From NCBI GenBank assembly GCA_002439285.1, contig DJTQ01000404.1, positions 1-7,149 on the forward strand: DNA of 7,149 nucleotides, read 5' to 3'. The translations under genes were made by a program, and so were the position numbers. The DNA comes from Paenibacillaceae bacterium UBA6304. Lineage in GTDB: Bacteria; Bacillota; Bacilli; Paenibacillales; Paenibacillaceae. The notes under the pieces were generated by a model. That model was not told the origin of the DNA, did no database searches, and saw nothing but the letters and a program-made list of their open reading frames with translations. Position 1 is the stretch's first letter, and every line of letters starts with the position of its first letter. Of this stretch, positions 1 to 5,342 are shown in pieces.

Positions 1-2
1 AG

Positions 3-197
3 GCCCTGCTGAAAAAAGTCGACGGAAGCCGCTATTGCCAGTCCCTGCCGGGCCAAGCCAAACGTAAAACTCTCCCTTACCGCTATAAGCTGGTCTGCTC
101 CGGCTGCGGGATGGAATATCTTCGTAAGCGGCGGGTAGATCCGGAACGTTATCGTTGCGGCAGATGCAGGGGGAACTTAAAATTAAATATGTTATAA
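3..197 (+). CDS. SprT-family protein, C-terminal fragment (5' end outside window)
   Basis: Frame 3 is open from the window edge to TAA at 195-197 and encodes the last 64 residues of a protein. The visible part contains a zinc-ribbon signature with two Cys pairs, C-x2-C at fragment residues 32-35 (CSGC) and C-x2-C at 52-55 (CGRC), separated by a basic linker and followed by a GNLKL ending. This arrangement is typical of the C-terminus of SprT-like proteins (the YdcK type of Bacillales), whose N-terminal part is a zincin-like HExxH metalloprotease fold. That catalytic part lies upstream of the window, so activity cannot be judged. The natural stop, directly followed by a new promoter, suggests the 3' end is intact. 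The family call rests on the zinc ribbon and the basic RKTLPYRYKLVC stretch only; another small zinc-ribbon protein is possible. Confidence 0.75.
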   Translation, partial: ALLKKVDGSRYCQSLPGQAKRKTLPYRYKLVCSGCGMEYLRKRRVDPERYRCGRCRGNLKLNML

Positions 198-198
198 T
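190..198 (+). promoter_or_regulatory. Extended -10 promoter for the small basic protein gene
   Basis: The sequence TGTTATAAT is a perfect extended -10 (TG-n-TATAAT), with TATAAT at 193-198. It overlaps the sprT stop codon and lies about 40 bp before the ATG at 238. No good -35 is visible at the right distance (around 170-175), which fits an extended -10 promoter. Confidence 0.6.
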
Positions 199-237
199 GA
201 AGAAGTATGAACATTTATTTTGAGGAGTGAGATCATC

Positions 238-486
238 ATGGCCAAATCGCAAGCCCAGAAAATACGCCAAAAGCTGATCAGGGAAGGAAAACGCAATCCG
301 GAACTGAGCCGTAGCCCCTTCGCCTTCAGCGATATGAGAACGAGACAGACGAAGAGTAAGCATGAACAATTAAACAGCAGCAAATATAAGAACCGGATTG
401 CCAATTATGGGGATGATGGTTCTTTTTTATTTCCTCCGGGCTGCTCCGGTCCTTGGCTTCTGGCCATGGTGAAAAAGACTTCGTAA
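238..486 (+). CDS. Small conserved basic protein of unknown function (YqkK-like), 82 aa
   Basis: I choose the ATG at 238 because GAGGAG (222-227) sits about 10 nt upstream; the in-frame codon at 220 has no such site. The N-terminal 55 residues are strongly basic (MAKSQAQKIRQKL, then KRNPELSRSPFAFSDMRTRQTK, then KHEQLN) and end in a YGDDGSF motif. From memory this resembles a small conserved Bacillales protein of the YqkK type with no known function; that link is tentative. There are no membrane segments or Cys pairs. The positive charge would suit RNA or nucleic-acid contact, but this is only inference. From about residue 56 onward the gene overlaps the converging regulator gene by 82 bp, and its tail (PPGCSGPWLLAMVKKTS) looks non-conserved. 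It has its own promoter at 190-198 and no clear terminator. Confidence 0.72.
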   Translation: MAKSQAQKIRQKLIREGKRNPELSRSPFAFSDMRTRQTKSKHEQLNSSKYKNRIANYGDDGSFLFPPGCSGPWLLAMVKKTS

Positions 487-992
487 CTTTCGCGGGGCGC
501 AGACGGGTCATTGTGCTGATGATTTTCGCAGAACTCATTGATTAAGGCAATTAGTTCTTTGGCTTCCTCCTTGGTCAAAAAAACATCATGATTCATTAGC
601 GTTCCCTCAGGAGAAGGTCCTTGGTTAGCCCGCAAAAAACGCTTCTTGCTCTCTTCGAATAGGTTGAACAGAAGTTTTTGAGTTTCGGATTGAAATACTT
701 GCTGTAACGTTTCATCGAATTCGCTTTTCTTAATCGCAATTTGACCCTTGAACGGCTCATAATACTTAGCGGTAATCCCGTTCACGAGTTTGGTATCCAC
801 TATAGAAACAAGCCCGATACTTTCTAGTTTTTTTACATGATAATGCACCTTGGCCGGGACCTCGCCGAGTGAATCGGCAATCTCTTTAACGGTTGCGGGA
901 CGGCCGATCTTTTGGAATTCATTCATAATTTGAATGCGGTACGGATCGGAGTAAATACGGATTTCTTCCAGCGATTTGAGCTCTTTCTTCAT
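405..992 (-). CDS. ArsR-type winged-helix transcriptional regulator, 195 aa
   Basis: Residues about 10-80 form a winged helix: SDPYRIQIMNEF helix, then ATVKEIADSLGEVPAKVHYHVKKLESIGLV (33-62) as helix-turn-helix with the recognition helix near 45-56, then a wing (SIVDTKLVNGITAKYYEP, 63-80). This is the HTH_20/ArsR-like pattern of dimeric repressors. There is no metal-binding Cys motif in the HTH, so the signal is probably not a metal. The rest (about 85-177) is a helical domain ending in YEVFFTMAR; the last ~18 residues are low-complexity and lie in the overlap with the converging gene. The start is supported by GGAGG (complement of 1000-1004) 7 nt upstream. It lies 95 bp downstream of an MFS exporter on the same strand, a pairing that suggests it represses that exporter. 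The ligand is unknown. Confidence 0.85.
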   Translation of the reverse strand: MKKELKSLEEIRIYSDPYRIQIMNEFQKIGRPATVKEIADSLGEVPAKVHYHVKKLESIGLVSIVDTKLVNGITAKYYEPFKGQIAIKKSEFDETLQQVFQSETQKLLFNLFEESKKRFLRANQGPSPEGTLMNHDVFLTKEEAKELIALINEFCENHQHNDPSAPRESYEVFFTMARSQGPEQPGGNKKEPSSP

Positions 993-1043
993 GTTTCTGC
1001 CTCCGAATTTGATCCAAAATTGACGATTGGATTTGCTGACTTA

Positions 1044-1073
1044 AGTATAACGCATGATCGGGATGGCATACAA
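1044..1073 (-). promoter_or_regulatory. Possible separate promoter for the ArsR-type regulator
   Basis: On the minus strand TTGTAT (complement of 1068-1073) is followed after 18 bp by TATACT (complement of 1044-1049), about 50 bp before the regulator start. The -10 is good and the -35 moderate. If active, the regulator would be made independently of the exporter transcript. No copy of the palindromic operator is seen here. Confidence 0.4.
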
Positions 1074-1087
1074 AGGAAAACGATTGT

Positions 1088-2350
1088 TCAAAGCCGCATG
1101 AAACTCCGGTGTCTCAGCAGAACGAAGCCAGGGACGATCAGGAGTAATCCGAAACACAGATAGAGCGCATGGACTTGCATCCATTCCCCAATCACTCCCG
1201 CCAACAAGCTTCCAAGCGGTATGGCACAAGTACATATCATACTGTACAAGGCACCCACTCTTCCTAGCAGTTCTTTTGGGACGGTCTCCATAAAATACGT
1301 TGTCGCAGGCGTGCTGGCTAGCGGAACGGCAATTCCCATTCCGAAGCTGAATATCGGAGCCAGGTAAAGCGGGGGAATCGGTAAGTAAGCCGGCAGGTAA
1401 AAAAGAGCATAGCTCGCTCCCAGTAGCAGATACCCGGCGATAATCAGCCGGCTTTTTTTGTAGGAGCTGCCTTTGCGGCTGAGCCAGAGGCCGCTGACGA
1501 CCATGCCGCATAGGAGTGTTATTCCAAGCAGGCTGAGTCCCATAGGACCGGATTTCAAAATTTCATCGGCATAAACAGGATTGAGTACGTTATAGGGGGA
1601 GAGGCAGAGATTGACATAGGCGGCAATCAGTACGATGGTGAGAATTAACTTATTGCTAAAAATGAACTTTAAACCAACGAGGATCTCCTGCAACAGAGTT
1701 GTTCTTTCAACGGCTTCCGAATCAGGAGTTTCGGGAGTGCCTCGAATCAGCGAGATGAAGACAGTTGCCGCAAAAAAAGTCAGTCCGTCGATCAGAATGG
1801 CACCGGATATGCCGGCAAATGCAATGATACCTCCGGCAACGGCCAAGCCGGCGAGTTCGGAAATCCGAGAAACCGTAGTGCTGATGGAATTGCCGCTGAG
1901 CAGCTTTTCTTTGGGAAGAAGACGAGGCACGAGCGCTAATTCAGCCGGGGCTGTGAAACATTCCAGCGTGGAGATGAGAAAGGTAATGACATAAAGGTGC
2001 CAAGGCTTGAGCAGCGACATTCCGTATAAGGTAGCGGTCAGGACAACCAGCAGGCCCCTGCCCAAGGAGGTTATCAAAATGACATGGCGTTTGGACCAGC
2101 GATCCACGAGAGCGCCCGTAAAGAAGCTGAACAAAATGCTGGGCACGAAGTTTAGAGCAAACAGCGAGCCCATCATCAACTTGGATCCTGTCAACGTATA
2201 AACCATCCAGCTGTAGGCAATGGAATCGATGGAATCCCCAAATCGGGAAATGATTCTTGCTATCAGCAAATACATAAACGATTTGTGTTCGGTGAGCCCC
2301 GATAATCTTTTGGCCTTACTTTTGCCTTTGATTAAAGCATCCGCACGCAT
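1088..2350 (-). CDS. MFS transporter (probable drug/metabolite exporter, EntS/MFS_3-like), 420 aa
   Basis: A 420-residue polytopic membrane protein, the normal length for a 12-helix major facilitator. Residues 24-100 contain the first helices (FMYLLIARIISRFGDSIDSIAYSWMVY) and motif A of the superfamily at about 79-91 (GALVDRWSKRHVI). Helices continue through about 120-200, a hydrophilic central loop follows at about 203-222 (GTPETPDSEAVERTT), and six more helices run from about 235 to 412. The PKELLGRVGALYSM stretch (358-371) is typical of the EntS/macrolide-efflux-like proton antiporter branch. The substrate cannot be read from sequence. AAAGGAG (complement of 2359-2365) precedes the start by 8 nt. 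The gene is first in a minus-strand unit with the ArsR-type regulator, and its promoter is covered by two palindromes, suggesting substrate-inducible derepression. Confidence 0.88.
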   Translation of the reverse strand: MRADALIKGKSKAKRLSGLTEHKSFMYLLIARIISRFGDSIDSIAYSWMVYTLTGSKLMMGSLFALNFVPSILFSFFTGALVDRWSKRHVILITSLGRGLLVVLTATLYGMSLLKPWHLYVITFLISTLECFTAPAELALVPRLLPKEKLLSGNSISTTVSRISELAGLAVAGGIIAFAGISGAILIDGLTFFAATVFISLIRGTPETPDSEAVERTTLLQEILVGLKFIFSNKLILTIVLIAAYVNLCLSPYNVLNPVYADEILKSGPMGLSLLGITLLCGMVVSGLWLSRKGSSYKKSRLIIAGYLLLGASYALFYLPAYLPIPPLYLAPIFSFGMGIAVPLASTPATTYFMETVPKELLGRVGALYSMICTCAIPLGSLLAGVIGEWMQVHALYLCFGLLLIVPGFVLLRHRSFMRL

Positions 2351-2375
2351 AATAGTAGCTCCTTTGATTAGAAGT

Positions 2376-2411
2376 CGTTAAAATTATTTTAACGTTAAAT
2401 ATATTTTAACG
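2376..2411. promoter_or_regulatory. Tandem palindromic operator over the MFS promoter
   Basis: A perfect 19-bp palindrome, CGTTAAAAT-t-ATTTTAACG (2376-2394), is directly followed by a second 19-bp dyad, CGTTAAATA-t-ATTTTAACG (2393-2411), with 7-bp matching outer arms. The two share the central CG, so there are four half-sites at a 17-bp period. The second overlaps the likely -10 and the first lies around or just after the start point. This suits binding of two dimers of the winged-helix repressor encoded downstream. The assignment of repressor to site is inference. Confidence 0.65.
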
Positions 2412-2430
2412 ATAATGCTGAATTTTTCAA
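2403..2430 (-). promoter_or_regulatory. Promoter of the MFS-regulator unit
   Basis: On the minus strand TTGAAA (complement of 2425-2430) is followed after 16 bp by TAAAAT (complement of 2403-2408), about 53 bp upstream of the MFS start codon. The -10 lies inside the second palindrome, so a bound repressor would occlude RNA polymerase. Confidence 0.55.
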
Positions 2431-2497
2431 GCCCCAAAATAGAATTTATTTCAGCATGAATTATAGTTATCTATCCGGCAATTTAGGTGTGGATTTG

Positions 2498-2526
2498 TTG
2501 ACTTTCGTGCAGAAACGTGTTAAATT
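2498..2526 (+). promoter_or_regulatory. Promoter of the tRNA-Asn/tRNA-Ser unit
   Basis: TTGACT (2498-2503) and TAAATT (2521-2526) are separated by exactly 17 bp, about 34 bp before the first base of tRNA-Asn. This is a reasonable sigma-A promoter. Confidence 0.6.
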
Positions 2527-2559
2527 TAATCATGTTCTGATTGTAATTTTATTCATTGT

Positions 2560-2635
2560 TCCCTGATAGCTCAGTTGGTAGAGCACTCGACTGTTAATCG
2601 AGTTGTCACAGGTTCGAGTCCTGTTCGGGGAGCCA
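2560..2635 (+). tRNA. tRNA-Asn (anticodon GTT)
   Basis: The cloverleaf folds well: acceptor TCCCTGA (2560-2566) pairs with TCGGGGA (2625-2631) with one T-G wobble. The D arm contains AGCTCAGTTGGTAGAGC, the anticodon stem is CTCGA/TCGAG with loop CTGTTAA and anticodon GTT at 2593-2595, and the T arm contains GGTTCGAGTCC. The discriminator is G2632 and CCA is encoded at 2633-2635. The canonical Asn tRNA of Bacillales matches in all arms. It is cotranscribed with tRNA-Ser, which starts 7 bp after it. Confidence 0.96.
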
Positions 2636-2642
2636 TTTTCTT

Positions 2643-2731
2643 GGAGAGATACCCAAGTGGCTATAAGGGGACCCTCTGCTAAGGGGTTAGACTGCGTAAG
2701 CGGTGCGAGGGTTCGAATCCCTCTCTCTCCG
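2643..2731 (+). tRNA. tRNA-Ser (anticodon GCT)
   Basis: This is a class II tRNA of 89 nt. Acceptor GGAGAGA (2643-2649) pairs with TCTCTCC (2724-2730) and the discriminator is G2731. Anticodon stem ACCCT/GGGGT (one T-G pair) encloses loop CTGCTAA with anticodon GCT at 2678-2680, reading AGC/AGU codons. A long variable arm (around 2688-2705) precedes a T arm with GGTTCGAATCC. CCA is not encoded (TTC follows) and must be added enzymatically. A strong terminator follows. Confidence 0.95.
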
Positions 2732-2751
2732 TTCTGAAATACAACGAGCAA

Positions 2752-2787
2752 AACAGCCTGCCGATGAACTCGGCGGGCTGTTTTTTT
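2752..2787 (+). terminator. Intrinsic terminator of the Asn-Ser tRNA unit
   Basis: A 13-bp stem AACAGCCTGCCGA / TCGGCGGGCTGTT (one T-G pair) with a 5-nt TGAAC loop (2765-2769) is followed by seven T residues at 2781-2787. It starts 20 bp after tRNA-Ser. Confidence 0.92.
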
Positions 2788-2874
2788 GCGTAGGGATGAG
2801 AAGCCTCATAGGAGGAGGCATCGGAGCATTAACTTCGTTAGGAATCACTTCGCAATCTCGACCAACGGGAGAGT

Positions 2875-2891
2875 ATCCCTCTCTCTTCGTT
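2875..2891 (+). repeat. Imperfect copy of the tRNA-Ser 3' end (possible att-like site)
   Basis: ATCCCTCTCTCTTCGTT matches 2717-2733, the end of tRNA-Ser plus two bases, in 16 of 17 positions. Duplicated tRNA 3' ends mark integrative-element junctions. However, half of the match is a CT repeat, which lowers its significance, and no integrase is present in the window. Confidence 0.25.
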
Positions 2892-2979
2892 AAGATATAT
2901 ATACAATCTTCTATTCCACCCCTACCATCCAATCTGTCTCGACAGCCTGCCAAGTGATTCTGTCTATTCCGGAGAATGA

Positions 2980-3114
2980 CGGTTTTCATTTAAGAGTGAC
3001 TTTCCTTTAACCTCGGAAGGTAAAGTGTATTCTTACAAAAACGTGGGAGGAGAATACAACGCTGAAGTGAAAGGAGGACATTTTATCCTTCGTAAAGAGG
3101 AAGGGGTATCGTGA
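2980..3114 (+). pseudogene. Possible gene remnant, 44 codons without a proper start
   Basis: After an in-frame TGA at 2977-2979 the frame is open to TGA at 3112-3114 and reads RFSFKSDFPLTSEGKVY, then SYKNVGGEYNAEVKGGHF and ILRKEEGVS. The composition looks protein-like (alternating charged and aromatic residues, a GG-H-F-I-L core). It loosely recalls the G-x-FVVLKGS core of DUF4357 domains, which is a weak resemblance from memory. No ATG start is present and the in-frame GTG at 3025 has no evident ribosome site. I regard it as a decayed 3' end of a gene rather than an active gene. Confidence 0.25.
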
Positions 3115-3171
3115 CGAATGATGAATTAGATGATTATTCATGAGGATTTTGAGAAACTCCTAAAAAAAGTG

Positions 3172-3200
3172 TTGCAAGGTATATTGGTATTTGGTATACT
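3172..3200 (+). promoter_or_regulatory. Strong promoter of the tRNA-Glu/tRNA-Leu unit
   Basis: TTGCAA (3172-3177) and TATACT (3195-3200) are separated by exactly 17 bp, 35 bp upstream of tRNA-Glu. It is the best sigma-A-type promoter in the window. GGTAT occurs three times in the spacer/-10 area (3178, 3186, 3193). Confidence 0.8.
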
Positions 3201-3235
3201 CAATCTTGTCGCCGCTTCAGAGCGGAATTAAATAA

Positions 3236-3310
3236 GGCCCGTTGGTCAAGGGGTTAAGACACCTCCCTTTCACGGAGGTAACAGGGGTTCGAATCCCCTA
3301 CGGGTCACCA
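3236..3310 (+). tRNA. tRNA-Glu (anticodon TTC)
   Basis: Acceptor GGCCCGT (3236-3242) pairs with ACGGGTC (3300-3306) with one G-T wobble. Anticodon stem CCTCC/GGAGG encloses loop CTTTCAC with anticodon TTC at 3269-3271. The T arm contains GGGGTTCGAATCCCC, the discriminator is A3307, and CCA is encoded at 3308-3310. tRNA-Leu follows after 4 bp. Confidence 0.96.
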
Positions 3311-3314
3311 ACTT

Positions 3315-3397
3315 GCGGTCGTGGTGGAATGGCAGACACGCTATCTTGAGGGGGTAGTGGGTGTATACCCGTGGAGGTTCGAGTCCTCTCGACCGCA
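3315..3397 (+). tRNA. tRNA-Leu (anticodon GAG)
   Basis: This is a class II tRNA of 83 nt. Acceptor GCGGTCG (3315-3321) pairs perfectly with CGACCGC (3390-3396), with discriminator A3397. Anticodon stem CTATC/GGTAG (one T-G pair) encloses loop TTGAGGG with anticodon GAG at 3348-3350, reading CUC/CUU. The variable arm GTGGGTGTATACCCGT is long, as expected for Leu. CCA is not encoded (ATAC follows). Confidence 0.95.
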
Positions 3398-3407
3398 TAC
3401 AGAAATA

Positions 3408-3445
3408 AAGAACTCCTGCATATTTGCAGGAGTTCTTTTTCTTTT
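3408..3445 (+). terminator. Intrinsic terminator of the Glu-Leu tRNA unit
   Basis: A perfect 13-bp stem AAGAACTCCTGCA / TGCAGGAGTTCTT with a TATT loop (3421-3424) is followed by a T-rich tail (TTTCTTTT). It separates the tRNAs from the iron-uptake locus. Confidence 0.93.
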
Positions 3446-3533
3446 GATCGGAGTACATAATGATAGGAATATAGTATAACGCATGTTCCGGGCTTATTTT
3501 CTGGACAGGGTGGTCATGATATGGTATTTATAT

Positions 3534-3552
3534 GATAATGATAACCATTATC
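3534..3552. promoter_or_regulatory. Fur box upstream of the Btr-like regulator
   Basis: GATAATGATAACCATTATC matches the classic 19-bp Fur consensus GATAATGATAATCATTATC in 18 of 19 positions. It also contains the Bacillus-type 7-1-7 repeat TGATAACcATTATCA (3539-3553) with one mismatch. GATAAT at 3534-3539 could itself be the -10, with TGGTCA 17 bp upstream as a weak -35. The box lies 18 bp before the start codon, so Fe-Fur would block initiation. Confidence 0.9.
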
Positions 3553-3569
3553 AATAAGGTGGGGTAAAT

Positions 3570-5231
3570 TTGCTGAATCATAACAATCCTGACCGCCCCG
3601 GAGTAACTCGGCAATCTCCCATCGGAAATGCTTGGACCATTCGGTTATGGGAGATGGAAATCTACGGTGGACAAGATCTGCCGTCAGATCTATGTCTGAC
3701 TTTGAATATGTCGCTGATCGTACTTTTGGAAGGCGAGGCCAGAGTAGAGAGGAATGAACAAGTTTTCCGGATGGACAAAGGAACGGCTTGCTTTTGTCCC
3801 CAAGACAGCACCTTCGGAATCCGTGCCGTTTCCCGGACGAATGTCAGTGTCGCGGTATTTCGCTTCAGCGTATTTCAGGCGGGAGAATCATCCGAACATA
3901 CGTTATGCGAAGTAAAGCCGGAAGGAGCTTTTCCGGAAGGAATCATTCGCTTGTCTACAGTAGAAGATCGGACACACCAGGGCATTTTCTCGATTTATCA
4001 AAACTTCCGTCATCCGGAGGTCCTCAAACAGTGGAGAGCACAGATCCAATTCCAGGAAATACTGCATGGAATATTGAAGGCAAGTGAGCAAAGCGCTGAG
4101 AATTATAATAAGGCTCGGACTCTGGAGATAACCAGACTCTATATGGAGGAGCATTACGGAGAAGATCTAACAACGGACCAGTTAGCCGGGATCGCCGAGC
4201 TAAGCCCGAAATATTTTTCCGAGGTGTTCAAAAAGACATACGGTTCCAGCGTCATGGAGTTTTTGACTCAGATCCGCATGAATAAAGCGAAGCAGCTTAT
4301 GCTTGGTACGGATCGCCTGCTTCGGGAAGTTGCCCATCAGGTAGGATACAGGGATGAATTTTATTTTAGTAGGAAGTTTAAAAAAGAGTTCGGTCAATCA
4401 CCCTCGGCTTATATGAAGACACACAAAAATAAACTTGCCGTGTATGGCTCCTCGTCTATACTGGGTTACCTCATCCCGCTTCAGATTACCCCCTATGTGG
4501 CACCGCTTCATCCCAAATGGTCGCGTTATTATCACCAATCCCTGGCGCCGATCGTTCCGGTTCATCTTAGTGCCTACCGGCAGAACCACAACAAGCACGA
4601 GAATTTACATAAGCTCTGCGATTCACAGCCGGATCTGATTCTTTGCGCTTCAGGCGTCGAACCTTGGGAGAAAGAGCGACTGACGGAAATAGCACCCGTA
4701 TATGAAATGAAAGAAACCCTCGGCTGGCAAGCTCAACTTCAAGATTTGGCCGGACTACTGGATAAAACAGATGAAGCCGGGAGATGGCTCGAAGAGTACG
4801 AGCGGAAACGGGCGGATGTGCTCCAGAAACTTCGGAATGACAGGATCGGGAATCCTCGCATGTTGCCGCTCCGTTTTCATCGCAATGAGTTAAGTCTTAA
4901 CGAAGGGCGAGGGATCAACGAGGTACTGTTCGAGATTCTGGGATTTATTCCTTCGACTCTAATGGAATCTAAGCCTCATACGGACCCGCTGGCAACGGAG
5001 GACCTCGTTGATTGCGATGCGGAGCACTTATTGCTGCTGGTCCGTCAAGATACGGAAACCCTGGAACACTGGAAGGCGCTGCAATCCTCTCCTGAGTGGA
5101 TGGGGCTTCCCGCGGTTCGTGCCGGAAGGGTACACATCCTCTCGTCATATCCTTGGCGGGAATACTCTCCGATTGCCATATTACGCATGCTGGAGGAAAT
5201 AGAAGCTGCCTTTTCCGTAAATAATCCATGA
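3570..5231 (+). CDS. Btr-like AraC-family activator fused to a siderophore-binding-protein domain, 553 aa
   Basis: Domains in order: an AraC-type cupin-like N-terminal region at about 20-105 (LIVLLEGEARVERNEQVFRMDKG); a helical linker to about 180; a double helix-turn-helix at about 184-284, with first HTH LTTDQLAGIAELSPKYFSEV (200-219), second HTH LLREVAHQVGYRDEFYFSRK (250-269) and the family signature FGQSPSAYMK (274-283); and a C-terminal TroA/FecB-like binding domain at about 288-550 (QPDLILCASGVEPW at 353-366, ending WREYSPIAILRMLEEIE). There is no signal peptide, so the binding domain is cytoplasmic and acts as a sensor of imported siderophore. This is the architecture of Bacillus Btr (about 530 aa), which activates feuABC. 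Start is TTG at 3570, supported by AAGGTGGGG (3556-3564) 5 nt upstream; no nearby ATG fits. A Fur box precedes it, and the putative target operon follows immediately. Orthology to Btr and ligand identity are inferred. Confidence 0.9.
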   Translation: MLNHNNPDRPGVTRQSPIGNAWTIRLWEMEIYGGQDLPSDLCLTLNMSLIVLLEGEARVERNEQVFRMDKGTACFCPQDSTFGIRAVSRTNVSVAVFRFSVFQAGESSEHTLCEVKPEGAFPEGIIRLSTVEDRTHQGIFSIYQNFRHPEVLKQWRAQIQFQEILHGILKASEQSAENYNKARTLEITRLYMEEHYGEDLTTDQLAGIAELSPKYFSEVFKKTYGSSVMEFLTQIRMNKAKQLMLGTDRLLREVAHQVGYRDEFYFSRKFKKEFGQSPSAYMKTHKNKLAVYGSSSILGYLIPLQITPYVAPLHPKWSRYYHQSLAPIVPVHLSAYRQNHNKHENLHKLCDSQPDLILCASGVEPWEKERLTEIAPVYEMKETLGWQAQLQDLAGLLDKTDEAGRWLEEYERKRADVLQKLRNDRIGNPRMLPLRFHRNELSLNEGRGINEVLFEILGFIPSTLMESKPHTDPLATEDLVDCDAEHLLLLVRQDTETLEHWKALQSSPEWMGLPAVRAGRVHILSSYPWREYSPIAILRMLEEIEAAFSVNNP

Positions 5232-5237
5232 AGTTTC

Positions 5238-5265
5238 CGGTAATATTCCATGGCGGAAAATACCG
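5238..5265. promoter_or_regulatory. Dyad/hairpin between regulator and lipoprotein gene
   Basis: CGGTAATATTCC (5238-5249) and GGAAAATACCG (5255-5265) form an imperfect inverted repeat (CGGTA/TACCG outer, TTCC/GGAA inner) around a 5-nt spacer. It lies just after the regulator stop and about 20 bp upstream of the second Fur box. It could be a binding site for the Btr-like activator or a weak attenuator; no clear T-run follows, so a strong terminator is unlikely. Confidence 0.35.
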
Positions 5266-5285
5266 ATTCTCTTTAACATATAAAT

Positions 5286-5304
5286 GATAATAATAATCAT
5301 TATC
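5286..5304. promoter_or_regulatory. Fur box upstream of the siderophore-binding lipoprotein
   Basis: GATAATAATAATCATTATC matches the 19-bp Fur consensus in 18 of 19 positions, and TAATAATcATTATCA (5291-5305) matches the 7-1-7 motif with one mismatch. It ends 38 bp before the start codon. The -10 hexamer is not certain; TTAACA (5273-5278) is the best -35 candidate and would place the promoter directly under Fur. Confidence 0.9.
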
Positions 5305-5342
5305 AATATTGATCGGTGGTATGAAGGGAGTAACAGGTATAA

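Larger units (their letters stand above)
2788..3171. other. Gene-free intergenic stretch between the two tRNA units
   Basis: No ORF here has a convincing start, ribosome binding site and composition. Open frames on both strands (for example 2703-2957 plus and 2687-2989 minus) run out of the tRNA genes and are not credible genes. Two items stand out and are listed separately: a 17-nt imperfect copy of the tRNA-Ser 3' end (2875-2891) and a short remnant-like frame at 2980-3114. An imperfect hairpin-forming sequence lies near 2864-2891. Confidence 0.6.

Noticed and set aside
420..460. CCGG-GCTGCT-CCGG dyad near a T run at 421-430 as a bidirectional terminator
   Set aside because: The stem is only 4 bp and the T run lies on the wrong side for the plus strand; on the minus strand the following sequence is A-rich.
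1041..1511. Minus-strand 156-aa ORF inside the MFS gene
   Set aside because: It is in another frame of the same strand as the MFS gene, which has clear transmembrane and motif evidence; the peptide is not protein-like.
2530..2989. Minus-strand ORFs across tRNA-Asn/tRNA-Ser (2530-2751, 2687-2989) and a plus-strand ORF 2703-2957
   Set aside because: They read tRNA sequence (giving GIRTLAPLTQSN or RERDSNPRTAYAV-like peptides), a well-known annotation artefact, and have no ribosome binding sites.
3178..3197. Triple GGTAT in the tRNA-Glu promoter as an operator
   Set aside because: The spacing is irregular (8 then 7 bp), it overlaps an already good sigma-A promoter, and tRNA promoters rarely need such sites; chance is likely.
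3270..3458. Minus-strand 62-aa ORF over tRNA-Glu/tRNA-Leu
   Set aside because: It is antisense to two tRNAs and a terminator; the peptide SRGLEPPRVY is the usual tRNA shadow.
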